The notes beneath the pieces were generated by a model. The model searched no databases. It saw only the letters and a list, made by a program, of their open reading frames with translations, and was not told the origin of the DNA. A DNA stretch of 7,662 nt from the NCBI GenBank assembly GCA_002428605.1, contig DIXH01000022.1:1-7662 (forward strand). Reading direction: 5' to 3'. Position numbers and translations under genes: made by a program. Numbering within the stretch: the first letter of the stretch is position 1; each line of letters opens with the position of its first letter. Below, in pieces: positions 1 through 4,770 of this stretch. The DNA is from Clostridiaceae bacterium UBA6085. Its GTDB lineage: Bacteria; Bacillota; Clostridia; Clostridiales; Clostridiaceae.

Positions 1-38
1 TTTCTAGATTTGCAACAGCACCTTGACCATCTTATCAA

Positions 39-845
39 TCAAATACTACTGCTATTAATGCCTTTTTTTACAGTTATCAGTATGTTGTTCGGGTCCCTTA
101 GTTCGATTTGGCCATTTGCCGAATCCTTGAACAGGGTGTCGAAGACATCATCGGATAGTCTTATTACATAGCCTCTGAGGCCGGGCCTGCCGTCTTCCTT
201 CTCCTTAGGGGTGCCCCTAAGCCAGGTGTTCATACCTATATGGTGATGGTAGCCGTCCCTTGAGGTGAATATGGCTGTCTCAACATCCATCATCTTCTCA
301 ATTCCAAGTGAATCCCTGTAGAACTTTTCTGATGCATTAAGGTCGAGTACATGCAGATGTATGTGTCCTATATCAGTACCATCTGGCATTCCCTGATAGG
401 GTCCATAGGACCTTTCACCGAGTACTCCATCAAGGTCCATGGCTTCAGTGGTCATGGTGAATTCCCCGTCGTCGTACCACTCTGATTCTTCCCTGTCCCT
501 GTAGACCTCAATGCCGTTGCCTTCGGGATCCGACAGGTAGACTGCCTCGGATACCTTATGGTCTGATGCTCCGGTCACGGTGATCCTTCTGTCGATCAGA
601 TTCTGTATGAAATCCCCAAGGTCCCTTCTAGAAGGCAGCCTTATCGCCATATGATATAGGCCAACCTCGTGCCGTCTTGAAGCCTTTGTCTCATGAAGTA
701 CGACAAGGGTCCTTGTACCTGCCTTTAGCTCTATGGTATCTCCATTCCTTTCAGAAGAGAGTCCGAGTGTCCTGTAATATGCTGCGAGGTCTCCCATGTT
801 CGATGCATTGATGTGAACCTCGCCTATTTCCATTGTCTTAGCCAA
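39..845 (-). CDS. VOC (glyoxalase/extradiol dioxygenase fold) family protein, CatE-like, two tandem domains
   Basis: The 268-aa product has two vicinal-oxygen-chelate domains, about residues 5-118 and 158-260, as in the Bacillus CatE/YfiE-type ring-cleavage dioxygenase relatives, which have a similar length. Domain 1 shows VHINASN (H11), HMAIRLP (H65) and DPEGNGIEVY (E113), the usual spacing of VOC metal ligands. Domain 2 shows GHIHLHVLDL (H161/H163/H165), a YHHHIGMNTW segment (H200-H202) and RDPNNILITV. In that last motif the Glu normally found after DPxGN is absent, so metal binding by domain 2 is doubtful. The start is TTG at 843-845, because AAAGGA lies 9 nt upstream, whereas the in-frame ATG at 831-833 would be 21 nt from it. 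The protein is cytosolic and has no signal peptide. The fold is certain, but the substrate is not: aromatic diol cleavage, thiol-conjugate isomerisation or electrophile resistance are all possible. Confidence 0.85.
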   Translation of the reverse strand: MAKTMEIGEVHINASNMGDLAAYYRTLGLSSERNGDTIELKAGTRTLVVLHETKASRRHEVGLYHMAIRLPSRRDLGDFIQNLIDRRITVTGASDHKVSEAVYLSDPEGNGIEVYRDREESEWYDDGEFTMTTEAMDLDGVLGERSYGPYQGMPDGTDIGHIHLHVLDLNASEKFYRDSLGIEKMMDVETAIFTSRDGYHHHIGMNTWLRGTPKEKEDGRPGLRGYVIRLSDDVFDTLFKDSANGQIELRDPNNILITVKKGINSSSI

Positions 846-854
846 TTAAACCAG

Positions 855-860
855 TCCTTT
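855..860 (-). promoter_or_regulatory. Ribosome binding site selecting the TTG start of the VOC gene
   Basis: On the minus strand the site reads AAAGGA, followed by 9 nt and then TTG. This spacing fits a TTG start and excludes the internal ATG 12 nt further on as the main start. Confidence 0.6.
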
Positions 861-934
861 GCTTGTAGTATCTAATAACCATGATACACAGATTTTGGCC
901 TGCAGTTGTTAATCGGGAATGAACAAAGGTTTAA

Positions 935-967
935 TCATTTGTATAAAATCATATTTCATACAAATGA
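935..967. repeat. 10-bp perfect inverted repeat, operator or AT-rich terminator
   Basis: TCATTTGTAT at 935-944 is matched by ATACAAATGA at 958-967, with a 13-nt AT-rich spacer. It lies 14 bp past the stop of the DUF1836 gene and about 90 bp upstream of the VOC start, both on the minus strand. It has no good T-run, so it is a poor intrinsic terminator. It could be a dyad operator for the VOC gene (MarR- or TetR-type regulators bind such sites), but no regulator can be named from the sequence. Confidence 0.5.
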
Positions 968-980
968 AAAGAGTTATGGT

Positions 981-1472
981 TTAATCCATCTCTCCGATTA
1001 TAGCTGATGTCAGGTCGCTGAAGTATGATGCCATTGCTGAGGCTATGAAGGCACGTATGCCCATGTCAGCTGAAAGCAGGGACATCTCATCCATAGCGCT
1101 TCCCACGATCCTGTCAAGCTCGTCCTGAATGGAGAGGAATGACCTGTACTGCTTGTACAGAGGAGAGGAGTCTCCTTTTGCAAGCTCCTGGGATATGGGA
1201 TGAAGAACCTTCTTAACCTCGGGAAGGCTCTGAGTGCCCTTTAGCACCTGAAGCAGGGAGAGCAGCATCAGATGCTCCCTTGAGTACTTCTTTTTGATGG
1301 GCGGAGGCAGGATCCTGTCCTTCGTATAGTTGTTTATCATTGTCTTGGTAAGCGGTCTTCTTGGATATTTCTTCTCCATGAAGGTTATGACCTGATCCAT
1401 ATATAGGTCAATGTCCGGATATTCTTCAATCCTTGGCAGTGGATGCAGCCTTTCGGCTCCCTTAGCTTCCAT
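981..1472 (-). CDS. DUF1836 family protein, MerR-like putative DNA-binding regulator
   Basis: The 163-aa product matches the DUF1836 pattern. Residues about 41-66 form the conserved core PLTKTMINNYTKDRILPPP followed by KKKYSREHL, which resembles a MerR-type helix-turn-helix with a wing. It is followed by helical segments containing LLQVLKGTQSLPEVKKVL and ends in an Ala/Met-rich helix, ASAMASYFSDL. I chose ATG at 1470-1472 over the longer GTG start at 1493. GAGGTG (minus strand, 1477-1482) sits 4 nt before the ATG, nothing like a ribosome site precedes the GTG, and the predicted transcription start would fall near 1495. The family is widespread in Firmicutes, has no established target and is predicted to be cytosolic. 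The gene is divergent from trhA, and a palindrome between them could be its operator. That link is inference. Confidence 0.85.
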   Translation of the reverse strand: MEAKGAERLHPLPRIEEYPDIDLYMDQVITFMEKKYPRRPLTKTMINNYTKDRILPPPIKKKYSREHLMLLSLLQVLKGTQSLPEVKKVLHPISQELAKGDSSPLYKQYRSFLSIQDELDRIVGSAMDEMSLLSADMGIRAFIASAMASYFSDLTSAIIGEMD

Positions 1473-1501
1473 TTGACACCTCGCTTCTTTCACGTAATAT
1501 A

Positions 1502-1530
1502 ATGTTAATCGAAAAATAATGGGCCTGCAA
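1502..1530 (-). promoter_or_regulatory. Candidate promoter of the DUF1836 gene
   Basis: On the minus strand TTGCAG (1525-1530) is followed by 17 nt and then TAACAT (1502-1507). Both hexamers are imperfect (3/6 and 4/6). The -35 hexamer lies inside the 1524-1539 palindrome. The predicted transcript starts about 22 nt before the ATG. Confidence 0.35.
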
Positions 1531-1539
1531 TGTTGCAGG
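1524..1539. repeat. 16-bp palindrome in the divergent DUF1836/trhA promoter region
   Basis: CCTGCAA, then TG, then TTGCAGG: 7-bp arms with a perfect match. It overlaps the best -35 candidate on each strand (TTGCAG on both), which is the usual placement of an operator that represses two divergent genes. The 2-nt centre makes it a poor RNA terminator hairpin. The regulator is unknown, and DUF1836 is the obvious candidate by position only. Confidence 0.55.
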
Positions 1540-1560
1540 AGTCCGTTTCTTGTGTATAAT
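1533..1560 (+). promoter_or_regulatory. Candidate sigma-A promoter of trhA
   Basis: A perfect -10, TATAAT (1555-1560), is preceded at 16 nt by a weak -35, TTGCAG (1533-1538), which is embedded in the palindrome. The start codon is 47 nt downstream of the -10. Confidence 0.55.
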
Positions 1561-1607
1561 AAGAATATGATAACACATAGTTTTGAAAACTACATCAGGA
1601 GGACAAT

Positions 1608-2252
1608 ATGAAAAATATATTGAGAGAACCAGTCAATTCACTTACCCATCTGGGAGGAGCTGTACTTTCGGTCTTTGGCCTTATAATACTTGTAGTGCAG
1701 AGGATACTTGCAGGTACGGGAGCCAAAGGTATAACCGGAGCTGCAATATTCGGAGTGAGCCTTATACTCCTTTACCTTGCCAGCGGAATATACCATGGTT
1801 ACATAGGCAGCGACAGGCATATCCTGACACTCAAGAAACTCGACCACAGCATGATCTATGTGCTTATAGCCGGTACCTATACACCGGTCCTTCTCACGAT
1901 CCTTTCAGGATGGCAGAGGGTTGCGATGCTTGCTGTGATATGGGGGATAGCGGCACTGGGGATAATGCTCAAGATATTCGTGAATGGAATTCCAAGGGCA
2001 GTATACACCCTAGGCTACATACTTATGGGCTGGATAGTGGTCTTCTTCATAAAGCCGATCTATCTCTCAGTGCCATTTACCGGATTCCTGCTTCTTGCGC
2101 TCGGAGGTCTCCTATACACCATCGGAGGAGTAATATATATTGCAAAGAAGCCAAATTTCGCACTTTCCTTTGGCTTCCATGAGCTTTTCCACCTCTTCAT
2201 ACTTGGAGGAAGCATACTTCACTATTTCTTCATATTCGGATATATGGCGTAG
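1608..2252 (+). CDS. trhA: Hemolysin III / PAQR family seven-TM membrane protein
   Basis: The 214-aa product has the family's usual length and about seven hydrophobic segments. The hallmark residues are all present: E7 and H14 in the N-terminal EPVNSLTH, S59 and H63 in LYLASGIYH, D79-H80 in KKLDHSMIY followed by IAGTYTP, and H191, H195 and H205 in GFHELFHLF and ILHY. In the PAQR fold a zinc-like metal is held by the TM2 His and the HxxxH of TM7, here H63, H191 and H195, with S59 and D79 nearby. The protein sits in the cytoplasmic membrane. Bacterial members have been called hemolysins and are linked to membrane-fluidity homeostasis (TrhA/YqfA), and the exact reaction is not established. AGGAGG (1597-1602) lies 5 nt before the ATG. 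The gene stands alone between its own promoter and a stem-loop. Confidence 0.93.
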   Translation: MKNILREPVNSLTHLGGAVLSVFGLIILVVQRILAGTGAKGITGAAIFGVSLILLYLASGIYHGYIGSDRHILTLKKLDHSMIYVLIAGTYTPVLLTILSGWQRVAMLAVIWGIAALGIMLKIFVNGIPRAVYTLGYILMGWIVVFFIKPIYLSVPFTGFLLLALGGLLYTIGGVIYIAKKPNFALSFGFHELFHLFILGGSILHYFFIFGYMA

Positions 2253-2274
2253 ACAAAAAGATATTTTCAAAAGG

Positions 2275-2286
2275 TTTACATGTAAA
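2275..2286. repeat. 12-bp perfect palindrome TTTACATGTAAA
   Basis: This is a perfect dyad 22 bp after the trhA stop. Its left nine bases (TTTACATGT) recur at 2412-2420 upstream of the M23 peptidase gene. It may be a binding site for the same regulator or coincidence in AT-rich DNA. Confidence 0.4.
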
Positions 2287-2298
2287 TAAATGGAGCAC

Positions 2299-2343
2299 AA
2301 TAAGGTTTGCGATGATAAAAATTCAATGCAAACCTTATTTTAT
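2299..2343 (+). terminator. trhA: Probable intrinsic terminator after trhA
   Basis: A 12-bp perfect stem, AATAAGGTTTGC (2299-2310) with GCAAACCTTATT (2328-2339), encloses a 17-nt loop and runs into a T-rich tail. The loop is large and the stem AT-rich, so termination may be moderate. The symmetry is nevertheless clear and well placed between two genes. Confidence 0.6.
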
Positions 2344-2401
2344 TGATAGAAAGATAAGTATTCACACTAATGAGTGATGAACTCATAAACATGACAAAAA
2401 G

Positions 2402-2443
2402 TTTACAAATCTTTACATGTTCTTCATACCGTTAAATTATTAT
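2402..2443 (+). promoter_or_regulatory. Tandem TTTACA half-sites and -10 upstream of the M23 peptidase gene
   Basis: TTTACA occurs at 2402-2407 and again at 2412-2417, a 10-bp period on one face of the helix. On the other strand this reads TGTAAA-N4-TGTAAA, close to the WalR (YycF) consensus, which has a 5-nt spacer. On the plus strand it resembles PhoP-type direct repeats. A -10-like TATTAT (2438-2443) lies 20 nt downstream with no proper -35, the typical geometry of a promoter activated by an OmpR-family response regulator. In other Firmicutes WalR controls coiled-coil M23 or NlpC peptidases, which suits the gene downstream. Confidence 0.45.
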
Positions 2444-2497
2444 ATGGAAGTCGGATTCGTTCGGGGGTCGGCACGTTTGACAGTATGGAGGGGTAAT

Positions 2498-3529
2498 ATG
2501 AGAAGTATCAAGGCAGCGGTGGCAGCCGTAGCATTGGCAGCGTTCATAACAGGAACCGGAGCTGTGACAGTTTATGCAGATGGGAATCCAAGGGCTGAGC
2601 TTACAGCTATAAACAAGGAGCTTAAGGCGAAGGCAGCGGAAGAGACAGCGGCGAAGGCTGATTCTGAAGCGAAGACAGCAGAAATGGCATCATTTGGTGA
2701 AGAGATCAATTCCTACACCATACATAGCGAATATCTCCAGGAAACGCTGGACATAATAAACGCTAAGCTCGGAATAATGGAGACTGAAAGGCCAAGCGCA
2801 TTCAGGAAGCTATTCTTAAGCATAACAAACGGATATACAGTACTTGACCAGTACACGGAATATGTGGCGTTATCGTCAGACCTTCAGTCATTCAAGAAGC
2901 TTGATCTTCTCGACATGAGCGAAGAGGATGCAGAGAAGGTAGTTGAAGGACTGCAGGCAAGAAAAGCTGCAATTGAAAATGAGCTTATACAGATCTCAGA
3001 GCAGAAGATAGTACTTCAGAGCGGAATAGACACCAGGATGGAGGAGCTTACAGCACTCGATTCAAGGCTCACTGAGCTGGGGGTAGAGATACAGCTGCTT
3101 TCGGGTGAGAAGACCCAGAAGGAAGCTGAAGTCAAGAAGGCTGAATCATTCATAAAGCCTGCATCAGGAAGACTTTCAAGCCCGTTCGGTTACAGGATAC
3201 ATCCTGTCACCGGAGCAAGAAGCATGCACACCGGAATTGACCTTGCAAACAGCTCAGGAACTGCAATTCTAGCTTCAAGAGGCGGAATTGTTGAAAGAGT
3301 CGGATATGAGGGAAGCTACGGAAAGATAGTCATAATAAACCATGGCGGCGGACTCACAAGCCTCTACGCACATCTCAGCTCCTACAGCGTAAAGGTAGGG
3401 CAGAGGGTTGAGCAGGGACAGAGGATCGGTTCAATGGGAAGCACCGGAAGGGCTACAGGCCCACATCTCCACTTTGAGATCAGGGTAAACGGAACTGCCG
3501 TTAATCCATACAAGTACATAGGCAACTAA
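2498..3529 (+). CDS. Secreted coiled-coil M23 family metallopeptidase (peptidoglycan endopeptidase)
   Basis: The product is 343 aa. Residues 1-27 are a signal peptide with a basic start (MRSIK), an Ala/Val-rich core and the cleavage motif VYA before DG. Residues about 30-215 are a Glu/Lys/Ala-rich coiled-coil hinge region similar to those of EnvC, CwlO and PcsB-type wall hydrolases. Residues about 223-343 are a LytM/M23 domain: SPFGYRIHPVTG, then HTGID (H244, D248), YAHL (H292) and HLHFE (H323, H325). H244, D248 and H325 are the expected zinc ligands, and H292 and H323 the catalytic histidines, so the enzyme should be active in cleaving peptide cross-links outside the membrane. In this class the coiled coil usually binds a partner such as FtsEX that switches activity on. 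ATG 2498 was chosen because GGAGG (2487-2491) precedes it by 6 nt and the signal peptide starts there. The in-frame ATG at 2417 adds 27 unlikely residues and lies upstream of the predicted transcription start. Confidence 0.93.
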   Translation: MRSIKAAVAAVALAAFITGTGAVTVYADGNPRAELTAINKELKAKAAEETAAKADSEAKTAEMASFGEEINSYTIHSEYLQETLDIINAKLGIMETERPSAFRKLFLSITNGYTVLDQYTEYVALSSDLQSFKKLDLLDMSEEDAEKVVEGLQARKAAIENELIQISEQKIVLQSGIDTRMEELTALDSRLTELGVEIQLLSGEKTQKEAEVKKAESFIKPASGRLSSPFGYRIHPVTGARSMHTGIDLANSSGTAILASRGGIVERVGYEGSYGKIVIINHGGGLTSLYAHLSSYSVKVGQRVEQGQRIGSMGSTGRATGPHLHFEIRVNGTAVNPYKYIGN

Positions 3530-3532
3530 TAC

Positions 3533-3560
3533 AAGGGATCCTTTCGAGGATCCCTTTTTT
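3533..3560 (+). terminator. Strong intrinsic terminator after the M23 peptidase gene
   Basis: AAGGGATCC (3533-3541) pairs with GGATCCCTT (3548-3556). A further T-A pair closes a TTCG tetraloop, and the hairpin is followed by a run of T. It starts 4 nt after the stop codon. Confidence 0.93.
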
Positions 3561-3689
3561 AGTGCATGAAGACAAGGCAGACATGAAAGTTGCCTATCCC
3601 TAATGCATTATCAGATTAAGCGAGGTATTACCTGCTATTTGGTGCACTATCGTACCTTTACCAGTATAATATTGGGACATGGCAATAAT

Positions 3690-3719
3690 TTGACTCGATG
3701 AAGGCAGACCTAGTATAAT
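3690..3719 (+). promoter_or_regulatory. Sigma-A promoter of the 75-aa orphan gene
   Basis: TTGACT (3690-3695) and a perfect TATAAT (3714-3719) are separated by 18 nt. The -10 ends 52 nt before the start codon. A second TATAAT at 3665-3670 lacks a good -35. Apart from these, the 210-bp gap from 3561 to 3771 shows no gene or clear RNA. Confidence 0.75.
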
Positions 3720-3771
3720 TCATATGTATCTGTAAATTAAGTGGTGCAAATAGGATATAGAGGAGAAAAAA

Positions 3772-3999
3772 ATGAATCCAGGACAAAAAATGTTTTATGA
3801 CTTTTTCATCGAGCGGGCACTTGAAGACAGGAAAGACGAGGCAAGGGAACTGCTGGAGGATAGCTTTTCAAGGCAGGCTGCAGGAACCTTCAATATGGCG
3901 TATCTTCAGGAAATCATGCCGAAATTCTTCAGTGTGGTAAAGCCTGAAGCCATTAACGAAGTAAAAGAAGCTATGGACCACTTTGCTTCAAGGCTATAA
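3772..3999 (+). CDS. Small conserved-looking hypothetical protein (75 aa), function unknown
   Basis: I cannot assign a function. The protein is soluble, predicted to be nearly all helical and charged, with no signal peptide or membrane segment. It begins NPGQKMFYDFFIERALEDRKDEA and has an acidic/basic helix (EARELLEDSFSRQ), a short linker with GTF, and a second helix pair containing PKFFSVVKPEAINEVKEAM. The pattern resembles small uncharacterised proteins I recall from lactobacilli and clostridia that begin similarly (M-N-x-G-Q-K-x-F-x-D-F), but I know no named domain for them. AGGAG (3761-3765) lies 6 nt before the ATG. Its own strong promoter and terminator make it a well-supported monocistronic gene that is probably well expressed. 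Confidence 0.85.
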   Translation: MNPGQKMFYDFFIERALEDRKDEARELLEDSFSRQAAGTFNMAYLQEIMPKFFSVVKPEAINEVKEAMDHFASRL

Positions 4000-4004
4000 T
4001 CCAT

Positions 4005-4032
4005 AAGAGCACCTCCGGGTGCTTTTCTTTTT
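4005..4032 (+). terminator. Intrinsic terminator after the 75-aa gene
   Basis: AGCACC (4008-4013), loop TCCG and GGTGCT (4018-4023) form the stem. A-T and G-T pairs extend it outward, and TTTTCTTTTT follows. It lies 5 nt after the stop. Confidence 0.9.
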
Positions 4033-4138
4033 GACTGGAGGCGAAAATTTGCTTCTAGAACTGTATAATATTCTAAAAGGTATCATCATAGATGACCTGA
4101 TGTTCGAAATGTAATTTAAACATTTGGAGACCGGTTTC

Positions 4139-4234
4139 ATGAGGATATTTCAAAATTTTGGTACTGAAGAGGGTTGCTGCTGTATTATCGTAAGGCAAGC
4201 TGAGCATAATGTAACGGAAAGCTATTTATCATGA
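4139..4234 (+). CDS. Possible 31-aa short ORF with three consecutive Cys codons upstream of the PC4 gene
   Basis: ATG at 4139 is preceded by GGAGA (4126-4130) with an 8-nt gap, a usable ribosome site. The ORF reads MRIFQNFGTEEG, then CCC at codons 13-15, then IIVRQAEHN, and stops at 4232-4234. The stop directly abuts the GGGAGG ribosome site (4235-4240) of the next gene, so translation could be coupled to that gene or the ORF could act as a leader peptide. A TATAAT at 4064-4069 without a -35 is the only promoter hint upstream. With 31 codons it could easily be chance, and no homology is known to me. Confidence 0.3.
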   Translation: MRIFQNFGTEEGCCCIIVRQAEHNVTESYLS

Positions 4235-4247
4235 GGGAGGAATTGGT

Positions 4248-4469
4248 ATGTCAGAAATAAAGTATGAGGTCAGAGAAAAGCACGGAGTGCTGTCTAGAAA
4301 CAAGTCAGGATGGACAAAAGAGGTGCGGAGCATATCATGGAACGACAAGGATGCCAAATTCGATATAAGAGAATGGTCTCCTGACGATGAGAAAATGGGA
4401 AAGGGAATAACTCTGTCGACCGATGAAATGCGTGAGCTGAAGAAGATACTTAACGGATTGGACCTGTAA
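4248..4469 (+). CDS. PC4/YdbC-family single-stranded nucleic-acid-binding protein
   Basis: The 73-aa product matches the bacterial transcriptional-coactivator p15 (PC4) family, typified by Lactococcus YdbC. KYEVREKHGVLS is followed by the conserved GWTKEVRSISWN (residues 21-32), KFDIREWSPD (37-46) and EKMGKGITLS (48-57), then a C-terminal helix, DEMRELKKILNGL. The family folds into a curved four-stranded sheet plus helix, dimerises, and binds ssDNA with aromatic and basic residues, here W22, K24, W31, F38, R41, W43, K49 and K52. Bacterial members are thought to act in DNA repair, replication or transcription. GGGAGG (4235-4240) lies 7 nt before the ATG. The gene ends in its own terminator, and the next gene downstream is LexA-controlled, which fits a DNA-metabolism neighbourhood but does not prove one. 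Confidence 0.9.
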   Translation: MSEIKYEVREKHGVLSRNKSGWTKEVRSISWNDKDAKFDIREWSPDDEKMGKGITLSTDEMRELKKILNGLDL

Positions 4470-4477
4470 TGAATTCT

Positions 4478-4503
4478 AAGTCTTGGGAAACCAAGGCTTT
4501 TTA
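4478..4503 (+). terminator. Intrinsic terminator after the PC4 gene
   Basis: AAGTCTTGG (4478-4486), a GAAA tetraloop and CCAAGGCTT (4491-4499) form a 9-bp stem with one G-T pair, followed by a T-rich tail. It starts 8 nt after the stop. Confidence 0.85.
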
Positions 4504-4553
4504 TGTTTCCTGATATCTGAAATCGCCGGAGTGGTGCCAACATCATCAGGTAG

Positions 4554-4587
4554 TTATCCACCTTGTCCACAATATGTTGTGGACAAG
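4554..4587. promoter_or_regulatory. Cluster of three near-consensus DnaA boxes including a perfect 11-bp hairpin
   Basis: TTATCCACC (4554-4562) is directly followed by TTGTCCACA (4563-4571), and the latter recurs inverted at 4578-4586. Each differs by one base from the DnaA box TTATCCACA. The last two are arms of a perfect inverted repeat, CTTGTCCACAA (4562-4572) and TTGTGGACAAG (4577-4587), around TATG. No T-run follows, so it is not a terminator. It lies about 50 bp upstream of the LexA-regulated promoter. DnaA binding outside oriC is known in Firmicutes, but another dyad-binding regulator would explain the symmetry equally well. Confidence 0.45.
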
Positions 4588-4609
4588 TTCTAATTAAGAC
4601 ACAATATGT
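4568..4609 (+). repeat. Direct repeat of CACAATATGT
   Basis: CACAATATGT occurs at 4568-4577, across the hairpin loop, and again at 4600-4609, exactly 32 bp or about three helical turns apart. It may be a second determinant of the regulatory region before the LexA-controlled gene. A 10-mer repeated in a short stretch could still be chance. Confidence 0.35.
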
Positions 4610-4635
4610 AGGGTGGCGCTTGAGTATAAACCTGA

Positions 4636-4664
4636 TTGACATTATAGAACGTATGTTCTATAAT
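4636..4664 (+). promoter_or_regulatory. Perfect sigma-A promoter with LexA (SOS/Cheo) box in the spacer
   Basis: TTGACA (4636-4641), 17 nt, TATAAT (4659-4664): a full-consensus promoter. The spacer holds GAAC-GTAT-GTTC (4647-4658), an exact match to the Gram-positive LexA box GAACNNNNGTTC. The dyad extends to 10-bp arms, ATTATAGAAC and GTTCTATAAT (4641-4664), so it includes the -10. LexA bound here would block RNA polymerase, and DNA damage should release a very strong promoter. Confidence 0.9.
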
Positions 4665-4683
4665 TGAGTAGAGGTAAAGAGCT

Positions 4684-4770
4684 GTGGCTTCAAGCGGTAG
4701 GCGTCTGGAGTCAGGCATCATTAATCTTAAGCTGCGTATAAGAGGTGATTTCTTTGAAAACAGCATGTGA
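4684..4770 (+). CDS. Possible 28-aa leader ORF of the SOS-regulated gene
   Basis: GTG at 4684 opens 28 codons (MASSGRRLESGIINLKLR, then IRGDFFENSM) ending with TGA at 4768-4770. It overlaps the first 17 bases of the next gene in another frame and contains that gene's ribosome site, so coupling is possible. A GAGGT (4671-4675) precedes the GTG by 8 nt, but it would sit at the extreme 5' end of the predicted transcript (start near 4670), which weakens the case. The composition looks protein-like, but no homologue is known to me. Confidence 0.3.
   Translation: MASSGRRLESGIINLKLRIRGDFFENSM

Noticed and set aside
1..38. Possible feature downstream of the VOC gene
   Set aside because: No hairpin with T-run and no ORF end that can be supported in these 38 bases.
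1473..1493. GTG start at 1493 for the DUF1836 protein
   Set aside because: No ribosome site precedes it, the predicted transcript starts about there, and GAGGTG lies just before the ATG at 1472.
1583..2182. Long plus-strand ORF overlapping trhA in another frame
   Set aside because: Its translation is rich in Cys, Tyr, Arg and Ser with no family resemblance. It is a frame shadow of trhA, which carries all PAQR motifs.
2417..2497. N-terminal extension of the M23 peptidase starting at ATG 2417
   Set aside because: It would hide the signal peptide, lacks a ribosome site and begins inside the response-regulator-like repeats upstream of the predicted transcript start.
2477..2499. TTGACA at 2477-2482 with TAATAT at 2494-2499
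   Set aside because: The spacer is only 11 nt and the -10 would overlap the start codon.
3665..3670. Second TATAAT upstream of the 75-aa gene as a promoter, perhaps of a small RNA
   Set aside because: No acceptable -35 at 16-18 nt and no terminator hairpin before the next promoter.
4064..4069. TATAAT as the promoter of the PC4 gene
   Set aside because: No -35 at normal spacing (the nearest TTGACT is 27 nt away, in the preceding terminator tail). It remains only a hint.
4151..4160. CAAAATTTTG palindrome
   Set aside because: A short AT-rich dyad inside the possible 31-aa ORF, expected by chance.
4229..4642. Minus-strand 137-aa ORF opposite the PC4 gene
   Set aside because: It runs across the PC4 gene, its terminator and the DnaA-like hairpin and has no ribosome site or recognisable motif. 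It is an antisense shadow.
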